Under the pieces are notes generated by a model. That model was not told where the DNA came from and did no database searches. It saw only the letters and a list, made by a program, of their open reading frames with translations. A DNA stretch of 7,969 bases. It comes from Gammaproteobacteria bacterium. Lineage in GTDB: Bacteria; Pseudomonadota; Gammaproteobacteria; Chromatiales; Chromatiaceae. The translations under genes and the position numbers were made by a program. Positions 1-6,851 of this stretch are shown one piece after another. Position 1 is the stretch's first letter. The number at the start of each line of letters is the position of its first letter. Location: positions 1-7,969 of the forward strand of contig VMDJ01000097.1 in assembly GCA_008080925.1 (NCBI GenBank), read 5' to 3'.

Positions 1-295
1 GAACAGGACGGTCGATCAAACGTGCTGTCAGGATCTCTTTCTCAGATGGACGACCTTCACGACGGAAGAAGCCACCAGGGATAACACCTGCCGCATAGGT
101 CTTTTCTTGATAGTCCACAGTCATTGGGAAGAAGTCGCGAGCCATGCCCTCGCCTTTTTCACTAACGACTGTTACTTGAACGACGGTGTCGTCCATGTTG
201 ATCATGATTGCTGCGTCTGCCTGACGAGCAATCTCGCCCGTCTCCAATACTACTTTGTGATTACCGTATTGGAATTCTTTCTTAATCGGGTTCAC
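1..295 (-). CDS. pnp: Polynucleotide phosphorylase, N-terminal part (runs off the left edge)
   Basis: PNPase is a trimeric 3'-5' phosphorolytic exoribonuclease that degrades mRNA and is a degradosome partner in many proteobacteria. Only the first 98 codons are present. The visible protein starts NPIKKEFQYG and carries the family's first RNase PH-domain signatures: LETGEIARQADAA, the DFFPMTVDYQEKTYAAG stretch, then GGFFRREGRPSE and ARLIDRP. I chose the GTG start at 295 because it aligns with the usual PNPase N-terminus (MLNPI in E. coli) and has a GAGGA Shine-Dalgarno six bases upstream. No in-frame ATG lies nearby upstream. The gene follows rpsO by 39 bases, the normal order. I saw no frameshift in the visible part. 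Confidence 0.97.
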   Translation of the reverse strand, partial: MNPIKKEFQYGNHKVVLETGEIARQADAAIMINMDDTVVQVTVVSEKGEGMARDFFPMTVDYQEKTYAAGVIPGGFFRREGRPSEKEILTARLIDRPV

Positions 296-334
296 TCGAG
301 ATCCTCTAGTGTTACTTACTTGCTTTGCCTGCGA

Positions 335-604
335 TTAACGACGCAGACCTAAACGCTTGATAAGGTCACGGTAACCTTCAACGTTCTTGCCCTTCAGGTA
401 GTCGAGCAATTTACGACGTTGGTTAACCAGACGTACCAAGCCTTGACGTGAATGGTGGTCTTTCTTGTTATTCTGGAAGTGTGGAGTCAGATCCAAAATA
501 CGTGCTGATAACAGCGCGATCTGTACTTCTGTTGAACCGGTATCTTGTGCGTTTTTACCGTACTCAGCGACGATAGCCGCTTTTTGCTCTGCACTCATTG
601 CCAT
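335..604 (-). CDS. rpsO: 30S ribosomal protein S15
   Basis: S15 is a primary 16S rRNA-binding protein that organises the 30S platform and contacts the 50S subunit in bridge B4. The 89-residue product has the family's standard length. It carries the signatures DTGSTEVQ (21-28), KKDHHSR (47-53), QRRKLLDYLK and the C-terminal IKRLGLRR. The ATG at 604 aligns with the E. coli start and has a GGAGA Shine-Dalgarno seven to eight bases upstream; the in-frame ATG two codons later is less likely. The ribosome-binding site sits in the loop of a small hairpin. Together with the structured leader, this fits S15 feedback control of its own translation, which is established in E. coli but only inferred here. 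The gene lies between truB and pnp in the conserved order. Confidence 0.98.
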   Translation of the reverse strand: MAMSAEQKAAIVAEYGKNAQDTGSTEVQIALLSARILDLTPHFQNNKKDHHSRQGLVRLVNQRRKLLDYLKGKNVEGYRDLIKRLGLRR

Positions 605-621
605 GACATTTCTCCTGTCAT
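603..621 (-). promoter_or_regulatory. RBS-sequestering hairpin in the rpsO leader
   Basis: In the transcript, AUGACA pairs perfectly with UGUCAU (6 bp) around the loop GGAGAAA. The Shine-Dalgarno is therefore looped out and the first two bases of the rpsO start codon are paired. A second small hairpin, GUCA-UAA-UGAC (617-627), shares bases with it, so the two cannot form together. S15 autoregulates rpsO through leader RNA structure in several bacteria. That this hairpin is the S15 target here is an inference. Confidence 0.5.
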
Positions 622-649
622 TATGACCTGCCGCAGCACTTTGGCTGGA

Positions 650-678
650 GGACTCCCAACAATGAGTTCAGGCAGTCC
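650..678 (-). promoter_or_regulatory. Stem in the rpsO leader (possible S15-responsive structure)
   Basis: On the minus strand GGACT (674-678) can pair with AGTCC (650-654) across a 19-base loop, between the terminator-like hairpin and the rpsO RBS. A further CUGCC/GGCAG pairing between this loop and sequence nearer the RBS is possible, which would give a pseudoknot-like arrangement. The pairing is short, so this is only a candidate. Confidence 0.3.
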
Positions 679-688
679 GGGTCGGTTT

Positions 689-709
689 AAAAAAACGGCC
701 AATTGGCCG
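689..709 (-). terminator. Intrinsic-terminator-like hairpin between truB and rpsO
   Basis: The perfect 14-base palindrome CGGCCAATTGGCCG (696-709) forms a GC-rich 5-bp stem with an AATT loop. On the minus strand it is followed at once by seven T residues (689-695). This would end read-through from truB. It also lies just downstream of the best rpsO promoter candidate, so it may act as an attenuator of rpsO-pnp. Confidence 0.75.
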
Positions 710-727
710 CATCAAATTTGGGTCGAG

Positions 728-756
728 ATTGTGCCGTAATTCACCAAGAATGTCAG
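728..756 (-). promoter_or_regulatory. Sigma-70 promoter candidate for rpsO-pnp
   Basis: On the minus strand the -35 box is CTGACA (751-756, 5/6 match), the spacer is 17 bases and the -10 box is CACAAT (728-733, 4/6). Transcription would start near 721 and give a leader of about 117 bases, close to my recollection of the E. coli rpsO leader length. The predicted start lies upstream of the terminator-like hairpin at 689-709. Confidence 0.45.
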
Positions 757-779
757 CAATTTCTAATGTTTATTTGGGG

Positions 780-1706
780 TTAGCTTACTTCAGGCGGCAG
801 CATCAGGCGACGCGGCGCCACATTCCCATCCGGATCGATCTCTCCCAGACCAATAAATCGCTCTCCATCGGCCTCATAAAGACGCACCCAACCCTCTTTA
901 GGCACCCCGGATACGCGGACCGGATTGCCGAATTTGATGAAATGCGCTGCATCCTCGCCCAAATTGACCACTGGCCAATCCTCAAGTGCGGTATCGATCG
1001 GAATCAACAGCGAATCTAGCGCCTCTTGGCCCTGCTCAGAAATCGCTATCAGCTCATCAAGGGTATGTAGCGGCAGATTGGCATAGGGCCCGACGCCTGT
1101 ACGGCGCAGGCGAACAACATGCGCACCACAACCGAGCTTTTCACCCATATCTTCGGCCAAGGTCCGGATATAAGTTCCTTTTGAGCAGACAACGGTCATC
1201 TCGAACTCACCGTCGGCAAATGCACCCAAATCAATGCTGTGAATGGTCACAGGTCGTGCTTCACGCTCGACCTCAATGCCCTGACGCGCCAAGTCGTAAA
1301 GACGTTTACCCTCATGCTTTAGCGCTGAGTACATGGGCGGAACCTGCATGATCTCACCGAGAAACTCGGGAATAAGCTGCCGAATCGACTCTTGCGAAAT
1401 GCCGTCAACTGAGCGCTCGGACGTCATCTCACCATCCAAATCGCCGGTAGAGGTCGTTTGTCCGAGCTTTACGCAAACAAAATAGGTCTTATTGGATTCC
1501 GTGAGATAGTGAGAAACCTTGGTGCCGTGACCGAAGCACAACGGCAGCATGCCATCAGCTAATGGGTCTAAGGTGCCGGTATGACCAGCTTTTTGCGCTT
1601 GATAGAGACGTTTTACTTTTTGCAGCGCATCGTTGGAACTGATACCGAGTGGCTTATCCAATAACAAAATGCCATCAACAACACGACCCTTCTTACGTCG
1701 CGCCAT
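780..1706 (-). CDS. truB: tRNA pseudouridine(55) synthase
   Basis: TruB converts U55 in the T loop of nearly all elongator tRNAs to pseudouridine and also acts as a tRNA folding chaperone. The 308-residue product is full length (about 314 in E. coli). The motif GHTGTLDPLADG (41-52) carries the catalytic Asp47. The other family blocks are Tyr75 with GQTTSTGDLDGE (82-93), VPPMYSALKHEGKRLY (122-137) and CSKGTYIRTLAED (174-186) with Tyr179 and Arg181. The C-terminal region (about 250-305) resembles the TruB PUA-like domain and ends in GEIDPDGNVAPRRLMLP. The ATG at 1706 lies two bases after the rbfA stop with only a weak Shine-Dalgarno, so translation is probably coupled to rbfA. Confidence 0.98.
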   Translation of the reverse strand: MARRKKGRVVDGILLLDKPLGISSNDALQKVKRLYQAQKAGHTGTLDPLADGMLPLCFGHGTKVSHYLTESNKTYFVCVKLGQTTSTGDLDGEMTSERSVDGISQESIRQLIPEFLGEIMQVPPMYSALKHEGKRLYDLARQGIEVEREARPVTIHSIDLGAFADGEFEMTVVCSKGTYIRTLAEDMGEKLGCGAHVVRLRRTGVGPYANLPLHTLDELIAISEQGQEALDSLLIPIDTALEDWPVVNLGEDAAHFIKFGNPVRVSGVPKEGWVRLYEADGERFIGLGEIDPDGNVAPRRLMLPPEVS

Positions 1707-1708
1707 CG

Positions 1709-2074
1709 TTATTCGTTCTCGTCTTTGTTATCCGAGGCGATCGCCTTATTGATTAATGACTCCAGGCGAGCACCCGTTTCAAGTGAAGCGTCATATTCAA
1801 AATGTAGCTGCGGCATAGAACGCAGATTCATCAAGTCACTCAAACGACGACGCAAAAAAGCCGCGGCTTTTTTTAGCGCTTGTTCAACATCTTTAGCTTG
1901 ATCGCGATCCATCAAGGTAAAGAAAACGCGTGCATGCGACATATCTCTCACCACACGCACTTCTTGAATAGTGACTTGGTTTAAACGTGGATCACGCACT
2001 TCATTGCGTAATAACAACGCGAGCTCACGATGGATCTCGGCACCAACACGTTCTTCACGACCAAAATCACGCAT
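1709..2074 (-). CDS. rbfA: 30S ribosome-binding factor A
   Basis: RbfA is a single KH-domain protein that binds the immature 30S subunit near the 5' end of 16S rRNA and helps its maturation, notably in the cold. The 121-residue product has the family's opening FGREERVGAEIHRELALLLRNEV. It then has RDPRL, the SHARVFFTLM strand, and the MPQLHFEYD and RLESLI blocks. It is slightly shorter than the E. coli protein (133) because of a shorter, disordered and charged tail (DNKDENE). The ATG at 2074 sits five bases after the infB stop, with no strong Shine-Dalgarno in the spacer, which suggests coupling to infB translation. Confidence 0.97.
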   Translation of the reverse strand: MRDFGREERVGAEIHRELALLLRNEVRDPRLNQVTIQEVRVVRDMSHARVFFTLMDRDQAKDVEQALKKAAAFLRRRLSDLMNLRSMPQLHFEYDASLETGARLESLINKAIASDNKDENE

Positions 2075-2079
2075 GATGA

Positions 2080-4638
2080 TTAAACTTCGCGAGCAACCTC
2101 AATGCGCTCAAAGACCTCGATCTGGTCACCTGACTTAACATCGTTGTAGTTCTTAACGCCGATACCACACTCGGTTCCTGAACGAACTTCATTCACGTCA
2201 TCTTTAAAGCGACGCAATGACTCGAGCTCACCTTCGTAGATAACGACGTTGTCACGCAGTACGCGAATTGGGTTATGACGCTTAATCACACCCTCGAGAA
2301 CCATAGAACCTGCAATTGCACCCAGCTTCGATGAACGGAAGACATCACGTACTTCTGCCAAGCCGATGATCTCTTCTTTAACATCCGGTGATAGCAAACC
2401 AGAGACCGCTTTCTTCACATCATCGATCACTTCATAAATGATGCTGTAGTAACGCAGATCAATACCGCTTTCCTCAACCACACGGCGAGCAGATGCATCC
2501 GCACGCACGTTGAAGCCAATGATCGCTGCACCTGAAGTCAATGCAAGGTTCGCATCAGACTCGTTGATACCACCAACGCCTGCAGCAACAATCCTTACGC
2601 GCGCTTCGTCAGCAACAATCTTATTCAATGACTCTTTAAGTGCTTCAACCGAACCTTGCACGTCGGCTTTAACAATCAAGTTAACGTAAGCAATCTCGCC
2701 TTCGGCCATCTTCGAGAACATCTGATCAAGCTTCGCTGCCTTTTGTTCAGCTAGCTTGCCCTCACGCTGACGCTCACGGCGTAGCTCACCGACTTCACGG
2801 GCTTTCTTCTCATCAGAAACAGCCACCAGGTCATCACCTGCATGTGGCGCACCTGAAAGACCTAACACCTGAACCGGGATTGAAGGACCTGCCTTCTTAA
2901 CCTGCTGACCGTTCTCGTCGAACATCGCACGAACACGGCCATACTCTTTACCCGAAACGATCGGATCGCCTTGTTTCAACGTACCTGACTGAATCAAAAC
3001 GGTCGCAACCGGGCCACGGCCTTTATCCAAGCTCGATTCAACAATGATGCCCTTCGCAGGACCATCTTCTACAACGCTGAGCTCAAGTACTTCTGCTTGT
3101 AGCAGAACTGCTTCAAGCAACTGGTCAATCCCTTCACCGGTGTGTGCAGAGACACGGATAAACTGAACATCGCCGCCCCAATCTTCTGGAACCACTTCTT
3201 CAGCGACCAGCTCTTGCATCACGCGATCTGGATTCGCATCAGGCTTATCCATTTTGTTAATAGCAACAACCATCGGAACGCCAGCCGCACGTGCGTGCTG
3301 AACCGCTTCTTTGGTTTGTGGCATCACGCCGTCATCCGACGCAACAACCAAGATAATGATGTCGGTCGCTTTCGCACCACGTGCACGCATTGCAGAGAAC
3401 GCCGCGTGGCCAGGGGTGTCGAGGAACGAGATCATGCCGTGATCGGTATTCACGTGATACGCACCAATGTGCTGTGTAATACCACCCGCTTCACCTGCGG
3501 TTACACGGCTCTTACGAATGTAGTCGAGCAATGAGGTCTTACCGTGGTCAACGTGACCCATGATGGTGACAACCGGTGCACGTGGCACCAACTCGCCGGC
3601 ATCAAGCTGCTCGTCAACCAATGACAAGACAGTCTCTTCTACGTCGACTTTCTTCTCTTCAACTGACTCGTGACCCAACTCGCCGACAACCAACATCGCG
3701 GTATCTTGATCAAGCGGCTGGTTGATGGTGACCATCATGCCCATACCCATCAAGACCTTGATGATCTCTGATGATTTAATCGACATACGCGATGCCAATT
3801 CGGCAACGGTAATGGTCTCTGGCACTTCTACAGTGAGCTTCTTAACTTCAACGGGCTTTTGGAAACCGTGCTGAGTCTCTTGCTCAATATGCTTTGACTT
3901 GCGGCCACCTTTAGGGCGCTTACCACGGTTTTCATCGGATACGTGAAGTTCACGACGACGACCATGACCTGCGTGCTTCTTGCTACCGCGACCTTCGTCA
4001 TCACCGCCTTCTTTAGATTCTTTTGGCGCTTGACGCATGCGCTTAGGACCTTTCTTGTCCTTATCCGCCTCGCCTTTCTTCTTTTCAGCTTCAGCTTGCT
4101 TTTGTGACTCAGCTTCCGCCTCTGCTGCTTTACGCGCTTCTTCCGCTTTTGCACGCGCCGCTTCTTCTTCCGCACGCAATACTTCGTTAGCTTTCTTGCG
4201 GGCATCATCTTGCGCAGATGCCGCTTCGCGTTGTGCACGCTGCTCAGCAAGTGCGCGCTCAGCTGCTGCTAATTCTTCTTGCGCCTTCTCTGAAGAATCA
4301 ACTTTAGGGGCTGCATCTTTCTTAACAATGGTGCGCTTACGACGTACTTCGACGTTAACCGTCTTAGTGCCACGTGTTGCAGCGCGACCTGATGCGCCAC
4401 CGGAGCCTACTTTTATCTCAGTGGTTGAACGGCGCTTCAAAGTAACCTTCTTATCGCCTTTCTTTTCATCTTTACCGTGACTACGACGCAGGTGATTCAG
4501 TAGTGCTACTTTTTCCTGCTCGGTGATCACATCGCTTTCACTCGACTTTGCTACACCTGCATCACCGAGTTGCTTAAGCAAACGATCTACTGGAATACCA
4601 ACATCAGAGGCTAATTGACTGACTGTAACTTCACTCAT
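2080..4638 (-). CDS. infB: Translation initiation factor IF-2
   Basis: IF2 is the GTPase that recruits fMet-tRNA to the 30S subunit and promotes 50S joining. The 852 residues are close to the long E. coli form (890). In order: an N-terminal IF2-associated domain (1-52); a K/E/A-rich, probably helical and disordered linker (about 55-265); a second IF2_N domain (about 273-325); and the G domain with G1 GHVDHGKT (361-368), G2 GGITQHIG (385-392), G3 DTPGH (407-411), G4 NKMD (461-464) and G5 SAHTG (497-501). A beta-barrel domain follows from about 530, then C1 with DVQGSVEAL (from 659) and C2 (about 770-852), which binds fMet-tRNA. All GTPase residues are intact. The ATG at 4638 has AGGG about eight bases upstream and lies 17 bases after the nusA stop. 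Confidence 0.98.
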   Translation of the reverse strand: MSEVTVSQLASDVGIPVDRLLKQLGDAGVAKSSESDVITEQEKVALLNHLRRSHGKDEKKGDKKVTLKRRSTTEIKVGSGGASGRAATRGTKTVNVEVRRKRTIVKKDAAPKVDSSEKAQEELAAAERALAEQRAQREAASAQDDARKKANEVLRAEEEAARAKAEEARKAAEAEAESQKQAEAEKKKGEADKDKKGPKRMRQAPKESKEGGDDEGRGSKKHAGHGRRRELHVSDENRGKRPKGGRKSKHIEQETQHGFQKPVEVKKLTVEVPETITVAELASRMSIKSSEIIKVLMGMGMMVTINQPLDQDTAMLVVGELGHESVEEKKVDVEETVLSLVDEQLDAGELVPRAPVVTIMGHVDHGKTSLLDYIRKSRVTAGEAGGITQHIGAYHVNTDHGMISFLDTPGHAAFSAMRARGAKATDIIILVVASDDGVMPQTKEAVQHARAAGVPMVVAINKMDKPDANPDRVMQELVAEEVVPEDWGGDVQFIRVSAHTGEGIDQLLEAVLLQAEVLELSVVEDGPAKGIIVESSLDKGRGPVATVLIQSGTLKQGDPIVSGKEYGRVRAMFDENGQQVKKAGPSIPVQVLGLSGAPHAGDDLVAVSDEKKAREVGELRRERQREGKLAEQKAAKLDQMFSKMAEGEIAYVNLIVKADVQGSVEALKESLNKIVADEARVRIVAAGVGGINESDANLALTSGAAIIGFNVRADASARRVVEESGIDLRYYSIIYEVIDDVKKAVSGLLSPDVKEEIIGLAEVRDVFRSSKLGAIAGSMVLEGVIKRHNPIRVLRDNVVIYEGELESLRRFKDDVNEVRSGTECGIGVKNYNDVKSGDQIEVFERIEVAREV

Positions 4639-4655
4639 GTCTTTACCCTTATCGC

Positions 4656-6158
4656 TTATTCAGCTTCCTCAGCAAACCAAGGTGCGCGCGCTGTCATAAT
4701 CAGCTCACCTGCACGCTCTTCGGTCATACCTGCAATTTCCATCAACTCATCAGTCGCAGCTTCTGCAAGATCTTCCATCGTGCACATACCGCGCGCAGCC
4801 AATTGATGCGCTAACTGATCGTCCATGCCGTCCATGCTTAATAGATCTTCAGCTGGCTCACCATCACCTAAGGTCTCTTCCTTAGCGATAGCGCGCGTCA
4901 ACATCGCATCGTTTGCACGGTTACGCAGCTCTTCAACGATCTCTTCATCAAACTCTTCAATCGCCAACATCTCATCGATATCAACGTAAGCCACTTCATC
5001 AATAGTCGAGAAGCCTTCTTGAACCAGAATCAATGCAACTTCTTCATCCACATCGAGCTGCTCCATAAAGCGCTCAACATACTTCTGGGCTTCTTCCTGA
5101 CTCTTCTCTTCCGCTTGCTCTTCGCTCATCACGTTGAGCTCCCAGCCGGTCAATTGACTCGCTAGGCGTACATTCTGACCACCACGACCGATCGCTTGTG
5201 AAAGATTTTCATCTTTAACCGCGATATCCATCGAGTTCTTCTCTTCGTCCATGATGATTGAGACAACATCCGCTGGTGACATCGCATTGATCACGAACTG
5301 CGCTGGATTCTCATCCCACAGGATGATGTCAACACGCTCACCGCCAAGCTCATTTGAAACCGCTTGAACACGCGAACCACGCATACCCACACAAGCACCC
5401 ACAGGGTCGATACGCTTATCTTTTGCCAATACCGCAATCTTTGCGCGAAGACCTGGGTCACGCGCTGCTCCGAGTAATTCGATAGAACCCTCACCAATTT
5501 CTGGTACTTCCAAACGGAACAGCTCCATCAATACTTCAGGTGAGTTACGCGAAACAAATAACTGTGGGCCACGCACATCGGTACGGATATCAAACAATAA
5601 GCCACGTAGACGGTCACCAACACGTACCATCTCTTTAGGAATCATCTCAGAGCGAGGAATCAAAGCCTCTGCGCCATCACCCAAATCAAGAATCACGGTG
5701 CCACGCTCAGCGCGCTTAACCGTACCCATGATGAGCTGGCCAACTTTGTCTTGGAAGGCCTCAACAACCTTTGCACGCTCAGCTTCACGCACTTTTTGAA
5801 CAATAACTTGCTTAGCGGTTTGCGCAGCAATACGACCAAACTCGATTGATTCGATCTGTTCTTCGACGTAATCGTCAACTTGAATATCTGGCTCGTCGAT
5901 ACGTGCCGCTTCAAGGGTGATTTCCGCTAATGGATTCTCAAGCGCTTGTGACTCTGAGTCATCAACCACCAACCAACGACGGAAGGTCTCGTAGTCGCCA
6001 GTCTTACGATCAATCGCGACACGCACTTCGATATCTTTGCCTGACTTCTTGCGAGTCGCTGACGCTAACGCCGCCTCAATCGCACCGAAGATCACATCTC
6101 TTTCAACAGCCTTCTCATTCGAAACTGTTTCAACTACAAGCAGGATTTCTTTATTCAT
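4656..6158 (-). CDS. nusA: Transcription termination/antitermination factor NusA
   Basis: NusA binds RNA polymerase near the RNA exit channel, modulates pausing and intrinsic termination, and joins rRNA and lambda-type antitermination complexes. The 500 residues match the enterobacterial form (495). In order: the polymerase-binding N-terminal domain (1-130), S1 (about 138-203, with GTVKRAERGTVILDLG), KH1 (GACVGMRG, 254-261) and KH2 (AIGRGGQN, 322-329). Two C-terminal acidic repeats follow (about 365-420 and 437-492), as in gamma- and other proteobacterial NusA; AR2 in E. coli contacts the polymerase alpha CTD. The ATG at 6158 is preceded by TAAGG, which overlaps the rimP stop codon, a 10-base gap. 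The operon leader carries tandem terminators, so NusA may control its own operon. Confidence 0.98.
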   Translation of the reverse strand: MNKEILLVVETVSNEKAVERDVIFGAIEAALASATRKKSGKDIEVRVAIDRKTGDYETFRRWLVVDDSESQALENPLAEITLEAARIDEPDIQVDDYVEEQIESIEFGRIAAQTAKQVIVQKVREAERAKVVEAFQDKVGQLIMGTVKRAERGTVILDLGDGAEALIPRSEMIPKEMVRVGDRLRGLLFDIRTDVRGPQLFVSRNSPEVLMELFRLEVPEIGEGSIELLGAARDPGLRAKIAVLAKDKRIDPVGACVGMRGSRVQAVSNELGGERVDIILWDENPAQFVINAMSPADVVSIIMDEEKNSMDIAVKDENLSQAIGRGGQNVRLASQLTGWELNVMSEEQAEEKSQEEAQKYVERFMEQLDVDEEVALILVQEGFSTIDEVAYVDIDEMLAIEEFDEEIVEELRNRANDAMLTRAIAKEETLGDGEPAEDLLSMDGMDDQLAHQLAARGMCTMEDLAEAATDELMEIAGMTEERAGELIMTARAPWFAEEAE

Positions 6159-6168
6159 TGCTTACGCC

Positions 6169-6627
6169 TTAAAACTGCGGCACTACGCGCGCCGTATCGA
6201 TTTGATCAATAGTTAATGTGTGCTGATCGTTATCAACCTGCATCACAATCTCGTTATCAGAGACCGACAACAGTCGACCCCGAAAATTCTTTCGGCCCAC
6301 CGCGGTGGACTTCATCTTTACGCGGATATCGCTCTCTACGCTGCGCTCAAATTGCGCTTGCGTAAACAAAGGACGATCCATGCCTGGTGACGACACTTCT
6401 AAGGTGTAATCACCCGCGATCGGATCTTCAACGTCGAGAACCGCACCCAGCTGACGACTGACCTTCTCGCACTGCGATACATCCACACCCTTTTCAGATT
6501 CGATATAAACGCGCAATAACTGGCCTGATGGCTGTTTGGGTAACAGCTCAAGGCCCCATAACTCGAGGTCAAAACCCTCGGCTACGGTTTGCGCCATCTG
6601 CATCAAATTTTCAGGTACCGATCGCAT
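6169..6627 (-). CDS. rimP: Ribosome maturation factor RimP
   Basis: RimP binds free 30S subunits and is needed for their efficient maturation. The 152-residue product aligns along its whole length with E. coli RimP (150). It has LELWGLELL near the N-terminus, RVYIESEKGVDVSQC (39-53), VLDVEDPI, the family hallmark LEVSSPGMDRPL (76-87), and a C-terminal SH3-like domain ending DTARVVPQF. The open frame continues upstream to an ATG at 6780. That extension runs through two terminator hairpins and has no counterpart in the family. I chose the ATG at 6627 because it matches the family start and has GGGA four to five bases upstream. It is the first gene of the cluster. Confidence 0.96.
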   Translation of the reverse strand: MRSVPENLMQMAQTVAEGFDLELWGLELLPKQPSGQLLRVYIESEKGVDVSQCEKVSRQLGAVLDVEDPIAGDYTLEVSSPGMDRPLFTQAQFERSVESDIRVKMKSTAVGRKNFRGRLLSVSDNEIVMQVDNDQHTLTIDQIDTARVVPQF

Positions 6628-6642
6628 AGATTCCCGACAAAC

Positions 6643-6665
6643 AAAAAATGGGCCCAAGGCCCATT
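6643..6665 (-). terminator. Second leader terminator, just upstream of the rimP RBS
   Basis: On the minus strand AATGGGCC pairs with GGCCCATT (8 bp, loop TTG), and the stem runs into six T residues (6643-6648). The rimP start codon is only 16 bases beyond the T tract. This is a strong intrinsic terminator inside the transcribed leader, so it probably works as a conditional terminator (attenuator). Confidence 0.75.
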
Positions 6666-6702
6666 CCGCGTGACGTACCGGCAAATGCCCATACGTGGAA
6701 TA
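6662..6702 (-). promoter_or_regulatory. Candidate antiterminator stem in the rimP-nusA leader
   Basis: Between the two leader terminators the minus-strand RNA can fold as a nested stem. The outer pairing is UAUUCC (6697-6702) with GGAAUG (6662-6667), including one G-U pair. Inside it ACGUA (6692-6696) pairs perfectly with UACGU (6673-6677), and at the core GGC pairs with GCC across an AUUU loop. The GGAAUG arm overlaps the left arm of the second terminator (AAUGGGCC). The two folds exclude each other, as in an antiterminator/terminator switch. Its function is inferred. Confidence 0.4.
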
Positions 6703-6703
6703 C

Positions 6704-6725
6704 AAAAAAACCCCATAAATGGGGT
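6704..6725 (-). terminator. First leader terminator upstream of rimP
   Basis: On the minus strand ACCCCA and TGGGGT form a perfect 6-bp stem with loop TTTA, followed by an uninterrupted run of T residues (6704-6710). This is a textbook intrinsic terminator. No gene is visible between it and the promoter candidate at 6812-6840, so it would stop transcription within the leader. Confidence 0.8.
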
Positions 6726-6811
6726 CCGTCGCCATTCCAGCTTCAGACCGACAACCGCGGAGAGCTGTAATTTTGGCCAACCAAACAGTCGAAACCGTTT
6801 AATTGCGGCGC

Positions 6812-6840
6812 AGTTTAATGAGAATTGGCATAGGCGTCAA
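6812..6840 (-). promoter_or_regulatory. Sigma-70 promoter candidate for the rimP-nusA-infB operon
   Basis: On the minus strand the -35 box is TTGACG (6835-6840, 5/6), the spacer is exactly 17 bases and the -10 box is TAAACT (6812-6817, 4/6). Transcription would start near 6805 and give a leader of about 178 bases before rimP. That leader would contain both terminator hairpins. Confidence 0.55.
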
Positions 6841-6851
6841 ACGGATTTCGG

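Noticed and set aside
619..624. CATAAT as a -10 box just upstream of rpsO
   Set aside because: No -35 box lies at a suitable distance, and the start site would fall inside the Shine-Dalgarno region. It is better explained as part of the leader hairpins.
986..1351. Plus-strand open frame opposite truB
   Set aside because: It is an antisense shadow of truB with no start-site support or family resemblance.
3142..3534. Plus-strand open frame opposite the IF2 GTPase domain
   Set aside because: It is a shadow of strongly conserved infB coding sequence, with no recognisable protein features.
4037..4480. Plus-strand open frame of 147 codons opposite infB
   Set aside because: Its Ala/Ser-rich, low-complexity translation is the antisense of the K/E/A-rich IF2 linker. 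There is no family match or RBS support.
6628..6780. N-terminal extension of rimP to the in-frame ATG at 6780 (203 residues)
   Set aside because: The added 51 residues cross two terminator hairpins and match nothing in RimP. The ATG at 6627 aligns exactly with the family start.
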